A stretch of DNA of 64,000 bases, taken from Globodera rostochiensis. Its lineage: Eukaryota; Nematoda; Chromadorea; Rhabditida; Heteroderidae. Below are positions 32,901-43,600 of this stretch, piece by piece. The stretch covers positions 1-64,000 of the forward strand of contig JAEVLN010000046.1 in the NCBI GenBank assembly GCA_018350325.1. The letters run 5' to 3'. Position 1 is the stretch's first letter. The number at the start of each line of letters is the position of its first letter. The position numbers and the translations under genes are program-made. The notes beneath the pieces are model-generated. The model did not search any database. It saw nothing but the letters and a program-made list of their open reading frames with translations, and was not told where the DNA came from.

Positions 32901-34436
32901 AAAAATCCTTTTGATTTTTGATGACAATTTGGAAATTTTTTTTTGCTCTCAATTTTCTAAAATTATTTTGTTAAGCGGGAGGAGGAAGGAGGTATCGGCG
33001 GTGCCGATAGGCGCCGCCGAGAAAATTTTTTTTAAATAGGTTAATTTTGTTAAAAAAATTTTTCCGATTTCCGACTTCCGATTTCCGATTTCCGACATTT
33101 TTGGGGTCGGAATTCCGATTTCCGATTTCCGAAAAATTTTGAGACCCCGGAATTCCGATTTCCGATTTCCGAAAAATTTTGAGACCCCGGAATTCCGATT
33201 TCCGATTTCCGAAATTTTCTGAGGCCGTCGGCGCCCATCCCTGGTAAGTAGGGCGCGATTTATGTGGAAATCCATATTTTTTTTTGCGCACTTGAAACGG
33301 CTTCTAATTGCCATAAATAGTTTTTTTAGCTGGTTGGAGCTTCTAGAGCCAATTTTATAATCCATATTTTCCATATTTCGCCATTTTTTAAAAATTCATT
33401 AACAAAAATGCAATAAAAACGAAAAATACACCCCTAAGGATCGATTTTTTTCAAAATTTTCTAAAAATGCACCATAAAAATTGACTTTTTCGCACAAAAA
33501 ATTCTGCCCAAAAAAATGAAAATTTTTGTCAAAAAATTATCATAAAATTTTTTTATTGCTCTTATTACTTCGATTAGGAAATCTTGCCTATTTTTTGCAA
33601 TATTTGAAAAATTTTTATCCATATTTTTATCCATATTTTTATCCATATTTCGTCCATATTTTGCAATTTTTGTCCATATTTTGCAATTTTTGTTCATATT
33701 TTGCAATTTTTCATCCATATTTTATGGCCATATTTCAAGATTTTTTATCCATATAAATCGCCGCCCTAATTATAAGTTGCATTCTTTGCATTTTTGAAAC
33801 ATAAGTAAATGTGATATTGAAAAAATTGAGTTTTTCGGAAAAATGTTTGAACTTGGGTCCGAGGTTCGCAATTGGTTGGAATGAACGCCGGATCGGGTTT
33901 TACGCCCCGAAAGCTCCTTTTGAGTCATCCCCGCGCCCCCAATTTGGTTTAATCAGAAGGGCTGTCAGTTTCAAAAAAAATTCTTCGGTTAACCGAAACC
34001 GGTAACCGAACCGAAGCTTTCGGTTAACTGAAACCGAGCCGAAAAACTGCTGGTTTCGGGCTTTGAAACCGACAGCCTTAGATAGTACAACAAATTTGAA
34101 AAAATTGGAGCATACGCAAGGACTTTCAGGGAGCATTTCGTCACGTGGGCTTGCTTGGTCATGTGGATGCCGGCGCGGACGGTGTGGCCAAATTTGGATT
34201 TACGGGTAGCGGTATTTCGTTGAGCGGTCCCCACAACATCGTCGGCCGTACACTCGTCGTGCACAAATTGGAGGACAATTTGGGTACAATTGATGATTTT
34301 TATTCTCATGTCGTTTTGATCGAATTATTCAGGCCATGGGTTGCACGGTGAGGAGCAGGAGAACAAGATGACCACCGCCAACTTGGGGCCGTGTCTGGCT
34401 CGCGGAGTAATTATGATTGGCTTTGAGGCGTCGTAA
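29978..34436 (+). CDS. Cu/Zn superoxide dismutase-like protein, 6 exons, ~206 aa
   Basis: Exons 29978-30097, 31029-31109, 31172-31253, 31300-31379, 34130-34283 and 34333-34436 join in phase (621 nt). Seen: copper/zinc His motifs HGFHVH, DGPHVNP, KSHGG, RHVG and [10 protein letters not shown]. Oddities: the zinc-ligand Asp expected after HVG is Leu (HVGLLG), and the usual R-L-A-C-GVI end reads C-L-A-R-GVI, so the active-site Arg and the disulfide Cys are interchanged. The N-terminal leader ([20 protein letters not shown]) is moderately hydrophobic and could be a secretion signal. Known: family members dismutate superoxide. Inferred: extracellular SOD-like protein with altered zinc binding. Intron 4 (2.75 kb) holds several transposons. 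A truncated tandem copy precedes it. Confidence 0.8.
32292..33243. mobile_element. 952-bp hAT-like element in SOD intron 4, perfect TSD
   Basis: Ends are CAGGGATGGGCGGAATTCCG and the inverse GCGCCCATCCCTG. Both flanks read GTAAGTAG (32284-32291 and 33244-33251). Dense reiteration of TTCCGATTTCCGA lies inside both ends. Inside are a tRNA-like A/B-box pair (TGGTTTGGTGG 32769, GGTTCAGATCC 32814) and inverted copies of the GGCGGCGCCTATCGGCACC core (~32640 and ~32997). It lies exactly at the first bases of another element that starts TAGGGCGCG, so it is nested. Confidence 0.93.
33249..33768. mobile_element. ~520-bp hAT-like element interrupted at its 5' end
   Basis: The left end is TAGGGCGCGATTTATGTGG; the right end is the inverse CCATATAAATCGCCGCCCTA. 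The right flank is ATTATAAG; sequence left of the nested insertion reads ATTATAGGTAAG, compatible with a duplicated ATTATAAG plus a 4-bp change. The 952-bp element landed on its left terminus, so this one is older. Internal TTTTATCCATATT repeats occur at 33610-33750. Confidence 0.65.
33957..34080. mobile_element. ~124-bp MITE with AAGGGCTGTCAGTTTC inverted ends
   Basis: AAGGGCTGTCAGTTTC at the left is mirrored by GAAACCGACAGCCTTA at the right. The inside is reiterated GGTTAACCGAAACCG. A relative with the same internal words begins at 29742. It ends 49 bp before SOD exon 5, so it occupies the 3' part of intron 4. Confidence 0.6.
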
Positions 34437-34439
34437 AAA

Positions 34440-35090
34440 ACCCCGAGAATTTTCAATGCTTGAAAACCAGAGGTTGCATCTGTCCTTATTTATAAGATTT
34501 GTCCTTATTTTAGGGGTGCCAATCTTATAAATTAAAAATGTCCTTATTTGTAAGATTTGTCCTTATTTGGGGCCTCCGTCCTTATTTTGTACTTATTCTT
34601 CGAATTTGATGAAGATTTTTATAATATTTTGATCCAATTTTCAAACTGAGAAAATTTCGAAGCGAATTGGACCAATTTTCTCACCAAATTGAGTCGAAAT
34701 TTCAAAAATTTTCTCGGCGCCGCCTATCGGCACCGCCGACCCCCCCCCCCCCACTAAAGCAAAATTCGTAACAAAAAATTGCATTTTTGAAAATTGAAAA
34801 TCGGCAGCATTTTCGAAAATCCATGTGAGCAATTTCCAACCCCCAAATGTTGAGGAAAATTGTTGGTGTAGAGAATATGTATTAAAAAAGTCAACAATAA
34901 ACATTTTGCTGCATTTTTGAACAAAATTTTGTAAAATGTCCTTATTTCGGCACCCCAAAATCTTATTTTTTGCCCTTTATGTCCTTATTTTTGAAAATTT
35001 TCGATGCGAGCCCTGTTGAAAACCATTTTTTTGAAAAATTTTAAATCTTAGGTTCAAAATAGACGTCTAAGAGAATTTTCATCGGTGATT
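34440..35090. other. 3' flank of SOD gene, TE debris, poly-C run
   Basis: Contains reiterated TTGTCCTTATTT words (34476-34595), a GGCGCCGCCTATCGGCACCG core at ~34711 followed by a C-run (34739-34752), and no coding sequence. The core is the same one seen inside several hAT-like elements. Confidence 0.5.
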
Positions 35091-35094
35091 TAAT

Positions 35095-35265
35095 TGTTGT
35101 TGTTGGCTTATTGGTCTGTGTCCCGTCACCAAAAATGAGTTGAAGGTTCGACTCCTCCCCATGTTATAGACAATTTTTTTGTCCGTTTACATTAAAGTTT
35201 GACAAAAATCATTTGAAAAGAGACCGGCGATGCCAATAAGCGCGGCTGGGAAAAATTTAGAACTT
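35095..35265 (+). mobile_element. SINE-like unit, second copy
   Basis: A-box-like TGGCTTATTGG (35104-35114) and B-box-like GGTTCGACTCC (35145-35155), then a body ending AATAAGCGCGGCTGGG, collinear with the copy at 18776-18945. The two copies lie in unrelated surroundings, which supports a mobile repeat rather than a tandem duplication. Confidence 0.6.
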
Positions 35266-35579
35266 TTAACTAGGTAATTTATTTAAGAAAATCGCTTAGA
35301 AATTTCACAAAAATTTATGTTTTGTTTCAATTTTTCTTATAAAAATTAATTTCGGTTAAGAAATAAAGTGATTTTGTTTGTTTTAAAATGATTCCCAGCT
35401 TAACAAATAAGCCATACTTTCAACAATTTTCCCCACTGTGAACGCACCAAAGCAAAAATTTGGCAAACCTCTGCAGATTTGGACTAGTTTTCTCGACAAA
35501 TTAAATCTATCTCGGCCAATATTAAAATTTCTCGTTCCCGCGCGGGAATCTCGTCCCGCAGATTTTTTGCCGGACTCTA

Positions 35580-35890
35580 GTCATATTTGTTCTGTTCGAT
35601 ATTCAGAACTTCGATATTCAGAATATATTTATTCTTTTCGACATTCAGAACTTCGGTATTCAAAATATATTTGTTCTATTCAACTCGGAAAATATTTGTT
35701 CTGTTCGACATTCAGAACTTCGGTATTCAAAATATATTTGTTCTATTCAACTCGGAAAATATTTGTTCTGTTCGACATTCAGAACTTCGATATTCAGAAT
35801 ATAATTGTTCTGTTCGACATTCAGAACTTCGGTATTCAAAATATATTTGTTCTATTCAACTCGGAAAATATTTGTTCTGTTCGACATTCA
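35580..35890. repeat. minisatellite based on TTCGACATTCAGAACTTCGG
   Basis: Tandem copies alternate between TTTGTTCTGTTCGACATTC, AGAACTTCGGTATTCAAAAT and TTCTATTCAACTCGGAAAAT, giving a higher-order repeat of about 90 bp. ORFs over it translate the repeat. Confidence 0.85.
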
Positions 35891-36595
35891 GTAATCCCGC
35901 CCCCGCTAATAATCCCGCCCTCTCTAATAATCCTGCCCTCTCTAATAGTCCCGCACCCTCTAATAATCCCGCCCCTCTAATAAACCCGTCCCCTCTAATA
36001 ATCCCGCCCCTCTAATAGTCAAGCACCCTCTAATAATCCCGCCCCCTTTAATAATCTCGACCCCTCTAATAATCCCGCCCCTCTAATAGTCACGCACCCT
36101 CTAATAATCCCGCCCCCTTTAATAATCTCGACCTCTCTAATAATCCATCCCCTCTAATAATCTCGACCCCTCTAATAATCCCGCCCCTCTAATAGTCACG
36201 CACCCTCTAATAATCCCGCCCCTTTAATAATCTCGACCCCTCTAATAATCCCTCCCCTCTAATAATCTCGACCCCTCTAGACCCCTCTAATCCCGCCCCT
36301 CTAATAGTCACGCACCCTCTAATAATCTCGCCCCCTTTAATAATCTCGACCCTTCTAATAATCCCGCCCCTCTAATAGTCACGCACCCTCTAATAATCTC
36401 GCCCCCTTTAATAATCTCGACCCTTCTAATAATCCCTCCCCTCTAATAATCTCGACCCCTCTAATAATCCCGCCCCTCTAATAGTCACGCACCCTCTAAT
36501 AATCCCGCCCCTCTAATAGTCACGCACCCTCTAATAATCTCGCCCCCTTTAATAAAGACCCTTCTAATAATACCGCCCCTCTAATAAATTTTAAA
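35888..36595. repeat. ~17-bp minisatellite AATCCCGCCCCTCTAAT, ~40 copies
   Basis: Head-to-tail variants of TAATAATCCCGCCCCTC, TAATAGTCACGCACCCTC and TAATAATCTCGACCCCTC cover about 700 bp. Shorter arrays of the same unit sit in each arm of the inverted duplication (~39942-40050 and ~51925-52030, inverted). Confidence 0.9.
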
Positions 36596-36687
36596 TTTTC
36601 CAAAAATGCTCGAATCGGAGTTCTTTTTCAAAAATTGGAGGGGCGGGGGGCGAGTACAAACCCAAACTATTATCCGTCCTTCCATCA

Positions 36688-38927
36688 TCAGTTGACATTG
36701 AACTCGTCCGTGCTGCAGTTGAAGAATGGAAGTGCCTTTCTGAAGGGAATGGCATCTTTGGTGCCACGCTGAGCGTCGTTCAATTTCCTAAGATCGGCCA
36801 CAAACTTTTGGAAGCGGACCTGGAAGGTGGGGGGAGGGAGACGGGGGGATGGTTGGTGAAACGTCTTTTGGTGGCACTCACCTGGGATGTAACCGGATGC
36901 CGGAATTCCGGACTTTTTTTGGCATCCGGTTACATCCCTGGCACTCACATGAGGCAAATCGGAATAAAAGGCACTGTTCAATCGGCTCAAAGAGCGCCGC
37001 CGAGTTTCGATATACGCCCGTTGATGCATTTTCTCCCACCAGCAAAGCAATGCTCCAAAATCGAACTGGGGCATCAATTTGTTAGCAAACAAATGAGGCC
37101 AAACAGCCATTTTGTCCGCCAAATCCTCCATCCCTTAAGAACAAACAAAAATTTAAAAAACAAATAAAACTTAACCAAAAATGCAAACTTCGTGTCGCAT
37201 ATGACCGGATCCGCACTTTTTCACGTTGTACCATATGGCAGCCCTTAAAAGAACGAGCAGAATTGGCACTTCCCACAATCGCCCCTAAAATGCCATTGCC
37301 TGGTTATGTGTTGCACCCGGGCTTGGCCCTCTTTCCTCTCCAAACAATCCCTAGTAAAGCCGCCGGGTGCCTGAAGGGCATCCGCCGCGTGCAAAGTTGG
37401 CACAAGAATCTCGTCGATGCCGAAATCGCCGCTCTCCAACCTGCGCACGGTTTCCGTCAAGTCCAATTCGTTAACAATGAACTCCTCAAATTACAATAAA
37501 ATTCAGAAAATAAATGTGAAAGCATTTTTACGGCCATTTTTCTGTTTAAGCTGCTCGCCACGGAGCCCTTGGAGATGACCAATTTGGGCGAAAAGCCCTC
37601 AACGTCCAACAAATTCCGGCTTGCTAAAACGGGGAAAGACGCAATTCGACCGTTTCAAAGCTTTGAACCGTTGCGAAACAATCCAATTGCATCGAAACTC
37701 CAATCCAGAGATTCGTTCACGCGTCCTCTCGGCAGCCACATTACCTGATTAGATAGTCAAAATACCGAGATTTTGGTCGAGAATCCCGAAATCTCAACGG
37801 AGATTTACCGAATCTCCATTGGATTAAAAAATCGGAACATAATTTGGATTTTTCTTTCTATACGGTCGCCAGTCGAGTTCCCACTGTTTTGTTGTTTTGA
37901 ATTAGGGAAAGTTGAGGGTAGATTTGGAATCTGTGGCCCTACGGTCCGAGCCCCCCCCCCCCGCCTTTACTTCGACATCGTTCGCTCCATTCAGCCAGCG
38001 ATAGATTTGGACCATTTCCCGGTTGGTTTTGATCGCAACATCGTGATTCTGAATCCACTCATTAATCCACTGTTTCGTTATGCCGCCTTACCTGCAGAAG
38101 TGCCACATATTCCCATCGTTTTTCTGGCACTGTCAGCAAATGCAGACAGTCCAGAAGTGCCCGTGTCATGTTGTGGCCAGCCGAGTCGACGTTCCATTCG
38201 CGCGTTGAGACCACAACATTTGGCAGACATTCAGAAAGTTGTTGCATACGCATGTGAAATTGTTTCTGAATTTTAAAGGAATTCAAAACGTTCAAAAAAT
38301 TACTGTTTAATGCTTAAACATCTTTAACTTACGTCTGACTTGTGGTCCACTGAGTAACAGTACCAGTTGTTTGGCGAGTAAGATGAAGCCAACTCCTTCT
38401 CAAGAAAAACGTAATCCTTTGGGGTGAGGGGGGGTTGCTTTTACAATTTCAAAAACCCCTCGGGGGGCATAGAAATTTGCATTTTTTCTCCTTTGCCCCC
38501 TGAGCTTCCATTCCTTCCACTCACTTTGTAAACAATGCGCACTTGCGCCAAAGGGAATTCGGCATTTTCAAAGTTTGCCTCCATCGGGAAATAGTTTCTT
38601 TTGCGGATGCCATTGGCACAATCCATCTCCAGCCACATCGGGTCCTCGAAGGTTAGCCTCTTCTTGCCGAATTGGGCGATGTAATCGGAGTCGTTTAAGA
38701 ACACTCGCGCACACTCGGGACGCTGTTCTGTGGTGTTTAGGATGTTCCATCCTTTAAAGAGGAGCGGAGAACTTGAGGGCATTGACATCTTTCTCACCTT
38801 ACAAATTAGGTAAATTGAAAATAAAGTTTAAATTTGAGAAATGTTGGACCTTGTAAAGGTAGAAGAGAACCAATGAGCACAGAAAGCAGTAAATTAGCGG
38901 CACAGACGGCCGACGACTTCCCTTCAT
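36688..38927 (-). CDS. GT14 Core-2/I-branching glycosyltransferase-like, copy A (intact)
   Basis: Eleven exons join in phase to ~484 codons: 38927-38850, 38797-38525, 38416-38333, 38265-38092, 38048-37971, 37744-37669, 37623-37532, 37484-37270, 37243-37176, 37133-36949, 36819-36688. Seen: an N-terminal signal-anchor (PLIYCFLCSLVLFYLY), then Branch-domain features NNWYCYSVDHKSD, CLPNVVVSTREWNVDSAGHN, WEYVALLQ, NHDVAIKTNREMVQIY and, near the end, FANKLMPQFDFGALLCWW. Known: the family adds beta-1,6-GlcNAc or related sugars in the Golgi; nematodes have many members. Inferred: type II Golgi enzyme, specificity unknown. Intron 10 has a 59-bp insertion (36882-36940) and stays open if retained. Best candidate, with B, for a functional gene. 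Confidence 0.85.
36882..36940. mobile_element. 59-bp hAT-type mini-insert at a splice donor (copy A)
   Basis: Hairpin-like: GGGATGTAACCGGATGCC and its inverse, flanked by GCACTCAC (36874-36881 and 36941-36948), which on the gene strand is GTGAGTGC, the 5' splice site of GT14 intron 10. Insertion therefore duplicated the donor. Equivalent inserts are at 40810-40868 (B), 51110-51161 (C, shorter) and 55045-55103 (D), so insertion preceded the gene duplications. Confidence 0.8.
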
Positions 38928-38929
38928 CC

Positions 38930-40600
38930 TTGCCAATTTGCCAACTTCAAATTTGTGTTTTGTCTAAAAATTTTAAAATTCAGAGCAATCCCCCACCCCC
39001 CCCCCCTCCCGTACATATTCAGAGATTGTAACCGGATGCTAAAAAAAGGTTGGGAAAGGGAGTTCCGAGTTCCGAACCCGAAAATTTCCGATAAAACTAA
39101 TCCAAAACAACCAAAAATCCTGCAATTTTTATGAAATTTCTGAGAACAGCTCTTATCATTAGCATCCGAAAAAACAGTTTTATTATTCCCTCCATTTGTT
39201 TTTTGAATGAATTTTATGGAGAAAAAAGTAACGTCAAATGAAAAGAAGGTACATGGACAGAATAAATTATTTTTAGTCAAATGCATTCAGTGATTTATTC
39301 GGGAAATTGTTGTTGAAATTTGAAAGAGAATTTCATTTAAATTAAAAAAATTAAAAATGTTTAACAACAAATAAAAAAATGTGTTAAATTTTTATTAGCC
39401 ATTACCATTATTTCTTTTGAGCATACAGTCATAGAAATATTATAAACGTATGTCATGTATAATAATATTATCTTCATTTAATAGCATAAATTTAATTTAA
39501 ATTATTTCGACCTTTCCAAAATTTAATTTAATTTAATTTATCATTTTATTTAATTCATAACATTTCTTAAAATATTTTATTTATTCATTCGCATTCAGTG
39601 ATTTATTCAGGAAATTGTTGTTGAAATTTGAAAGGTTAAGAATTCATCTAAATTTAAAAAATTCAAAATTATAAATGTTTAACAACAAATAAAAAAATGT
39701 GTTAATTTTTATTAATAAAAAGGAAATTTTTCTCATAAAGCAAGTTTAGAGCATACAATAGAAATATTATAACTGTAAATGTTATGTATAATATTATCTT
39801 CATTTAATAAACAATAAATTTAAATTGTTTCGTCCTTTCCCAAATTTAATTTAACATTTTATTTTATTCATAACCTTTTTAAAATATTTTATTTACATTC
39901 TTTCTTTAATGTGATTAATCATTTTTCTCAATTTGCCAATAATAATCCCGCCCTCTCTAATAATTCCGCCCTCTCTAATAATTCCGCCCTCTCTAATAAT
40001 CCCGCCCCCTCTAATAATCCCGCCCTCTCTAATAATCTCGCCCTCTCTGAGTAGGTTGAAAACTAATCCCGCCGGTGGGATTACAAGAGGATTTACGGTA
40101 CGCATGTCGCAATCTTAATTATTGTAAGCAATTACAGCGATCAAAATTTGCACATTTATGGCGCTTTTCCATTGTTTGTTTCTCTTCAATTTTTGAAAAA
40201 TGCTGTCAAATGTCCATCTTGAAAAGGGTGTTTGGATCCATAAATCGGTGACATTTGGTCCAGAACACGCAGCCGGGGCCGGGATTACGATTGGTCTAAA
40301 GCCGGGACTGGGATCGAGATTCCAAAAACCTGGAAAATACCAACGTTCCCTACTCTACTCACAACTAGGGTAGTACGGGACCGGGACTTTTGGAAACCGG
40401 GCCCGCAACTTTCCAGGACCAAAAAACCTTGACGTTAAAATAGTTGAAACAAAAATTCAGAAAGGTGTGATGATTTTTTTTCAAAAATTCTTTGTTTTGT
40501 GCCATTATAATTTTAAAAAATTTTTTAATAGGTGAGCGCGCATGTGTCTGATTCAAGGCAGAACGGTAAATAGGTAAGTGCTTGCACTTAAAAATAGATG
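38930..40600. other. intergenic between GT14 A and B (AT-rich, minisatellite, TE ends)
   Basis: Holds the GATTGTAACCGGATGCT fragment near 39028, long AT-rich DNA whose blocks are internally repeated (39296-39420 resembles 39590-39720), a short AATCCCGCCCTCTC array (39942-40050), and two abutting hAT-like ends near 40355-40385: ...CTACTCTA, then CTCACAAC, then TAGGGTAGTACGGG. The mirror copy is at ~51360-53040. No gene was seen. Confidence 0.6.
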
Positions 40601-40615
40601 ATCTGTCTTCCATCA

Positions 40616-43600
40616 TTAGTTGACATTGAACTCGTCCGTGCTGCAGTTGAAGAATGCGAGGGCCTTTCTGAAGGGAATGGCGTCCTTGGTGCCACGCTGA
40701 GCGTCGTTCAGTTTCCTAAGATCGGCCGCAAACTTTTGGAAGCGGACCTGGGAAATGGGGGGAGGGAGACGGGGGAATGGTTGGTGAAACGTCTTTTGGT
40801 GGCACTCACCTGGGATGTAACCGGATGCCGGAAGTCCGGACTTTTTTTGGCATCCGGTTACATCCCTGGCACTCACATGAGGCAAATCGGCATAAAAGGC
40901 ACTGTTCAATCGGCTCAAAGAGCGCTGCCGAGTTTCGATATACGCCCGTTGATGCATTTTCTCCCACCAGCAAAGCAATGCTCCAAAATCGAACTGGGGC
41001 ATCAATTTGTTAGCAAACAAATGAGGCCAAACAGCCATTTTGTCCGCTAAATCCTCCATCCCTTAAGAACAAACAAAACTTTAAAAAACAAATAAAACTT
41101 AACCAAAAATGCAAACTTCGTGTCGCATGTGACCGGACCCGCACTTTTTCACGTCATACCAAATGCCAGCCCTTAAAAGAACGAGAAAAATTGGCACTTC
41201 CCACAATCGCCCCTAAAGCGCCATTGCCTGGTTATGTGTTGCACCCGGAATGGGCCTCCTTTCCTCTCCAAACAATCCCTTGTAAATCCGCCGGGTGCCC
41301 GTAGGGCATCCGCCGCGTGCAAAGTTGGCACAAGAATCTCGTCAATTCCGAAATCGCCGCTCTCCAACCTGCGCACGGTTTCCGTCAAGTCCAATTCGTA
41401 AACAATGAACTCCTCAAATTACAAATAAAATTCTAAAAAATGTTAAACATTTTTTACGGCCATTTTCCGGCTTAAGCTGCTCTCCATGTAGCCCTTGGAA
41501 AAGACCAATTTGGGCGGAAAGCCCTCAACGTCCAACAAATTTCGACTTGCTAAAGAAAGATGCTATTCGATAAATTCCGTTTCAAAGCTTTGAACCGTTG
41601 CGAAACAATCCAATTGCATCGAAACTCCAATCCAGAGATTCGTTCACGCGTCCTCTCGGCAGCCAAGTGACCTCAATTGGATAGTGAAAATGGAAAAAAT
41701 ATATCCAAAAAGTTCAAATGTAAGATTTGATTTATTGGAATTTGAAAAGAAAACATTTTTTCAAGTTGAATGTATGTAAATCATTTAACAGAGCCGTCGC
41801 ATTCATAAAATCGTTGAATCTACAAACCTCTCAAAGCTAAGGGTAGAGTGGATCCTACAGATCTGACCGATTGTCCCCCTATTCCCACCCCCGTGCTGAG
41901 TCGTTTCTCAAAATTCGCCACTATGGGCGTTTCGCAAAATCCGCCATTTATTTTAATTTAAACAATTTTTTTTTTCAAGATTTATTTACATCAAAAAGTC
42001 GAGTTCCCACTGTTTTGTTTTTGAATTAGGTAAAGCTGAGTGTAGATTTGGATCCTGCAGATCCGACCGATTGCCCCCATCCCCCCCCCCCCTTGCCCCC
42101 GCCTTTACTTCGACATCGTTTGCTCCGTTTAGCCAGCGATAGATCTGGACCATTTCCCGGTTGGTTTTGATCGCAACATCGTGATTCTGAATCCGCTCAT
42201 TCATCCGCTGTTTCGTTATGCCGCCTTACAGGGTAAACCCAACTCATCCATAGAGCATAACTTGCTTCAACCATAACCGATTAAAGATCTCCAAGAATTG
42301 AAGCTAAGCTAATATTAAGTAAAACTTTGTGATTGGATCAAAAAAAGTTATGGTTTTATCACTTGATAATTAAAAATCCCGTTTTTGGCGGTTTTCTGGC
42401 AATAACTTTTTTGATATTTGTCCAATCACAAAGCTTTAACTTAATGTTAGATTCAAATCTTAGAGATCTTTAGAGTGGCACTAAGACTTTCTAAATCGGT
42501 TAAAAAATTGAAGCAAGTTATGCTCTATGGATGAGTTGGGTGGGACCCCGCCTTACCTGCAGAAGTGCCACATATTCCCATCGTTTTTCTGGCACTGTCA
42601 GCAAATGCAGACAGTCCAGAAGTGCCCGTGTCATGTTGTGGCCAGCCGAGTCGATGTTCCATTTGCGCGTTGAGACCACAACGTTTGGCAGACATTCAGA
42701 AAGTTGTTTCAGACGCATATGAAATTTTTTCTGAATTTTAAAGGAATTCAAAACGTTCAAAAATTACAGTTTAATGCTTAAACGTCTTTGACTTACGTTG
42801 GACTTATGGTCCACTGAGTAACAGTACCAGTTGTTGGGCGAGTAAGATGAAGCCAATTCCTTCTCCAGAAACACGTAATCCTTTGGGGGAGGGGGGGGGG
42901 TGCTTTTTACAATTTCAAAAACCCCCTCGGGGGGGGGGGGGGATGGCATTGGAATTTGCATCTTTTTCCTTTGCCCCCGGGGCTTCCACTCCTTCCACTC
43001 ACTTTGTATACAATCCGCACCTGCGCCAGAGGGAATTCGGCATCTTCAAAGCCTTCCTTCACTGGGAAATAGTTTCTTTTGCGGATGCCATTGGCACAGC
43101 CCATCTCCAGCCACAGCGGGTCCTCGAAGGTTAGCCTCCGCTTGCCGATTTGGGCGATGTAATCGGAGTCGTTTAAGAACACTCGTGCACATTTGGGACG
43201 TTGGTTTGAACTCTTTATGAGGTCCAATCCTTTGAATACGGGCGGAGGTGGGGGCATCTGAAATCAAGCATTTAAAATAATTTTAGCATCAACCATCAAG
43301 GTTTAAAACTAGGGTTAGACGGGACCGGTTCCGGGACCGGGACGGGATTTCCCGGTTTTTTCAGGTCCCGGTCCCGGTCGGGACGGGATTTATGAAAAAT
43401 GAAAAATCCCGGTCCCGGTTTTTTGGTCCCGCCGGGACCGGGACCAACCGGGAAAAAAGTACACCCCTAATGATGGCATCATCGACCGACAATTTCAACT
43501 CTTTTTACTTCTGTCTCCCAAGTCCCGGCGCCTATCGGCACCGCCGACCCCCAGTGCGCAATACCACAGCCAACCCCTAGGAAAAAATGAATTTTGTCAC

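Larger units (their letters stand above)
36650..43196. repeat. left arm of a ~6.5-kb inverted duplication
   Basis: Paired with 48774-55311 in inverse orientation. Matching landmarks sum to an almost constant value (36688+55281, 40616+51355 and 43003+48967 all about 91970), so the arms are collinear with little net insertion or deletion and mirror about ~45985. The arm contains GT14 genes A and most of B and the AT-rich intergenic DNA between them. Homology stops within exon 2 of gene B, near 43196. Confidence 0.85.

Noticed and set aside
37082..37276. Separate small gene (GSANSARSFKGCHMVQREK frame) near GT14 exon 9, and its counterpart in copy D
   Set aside because: It is an off-frame reading through exon 9 and intron 9; the correct frame (AAIWY, then RHEVCIFG) links perfectly to the adjacent exons.
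42847..43220. Plus-strand ORFs opposite GT14 exon 2 (and their counterparts elsewhere)
   Set aside because: Antisense shadows of a conserved coding exon; the coding strand carries Branch-family motifs and phase-consistent exons.
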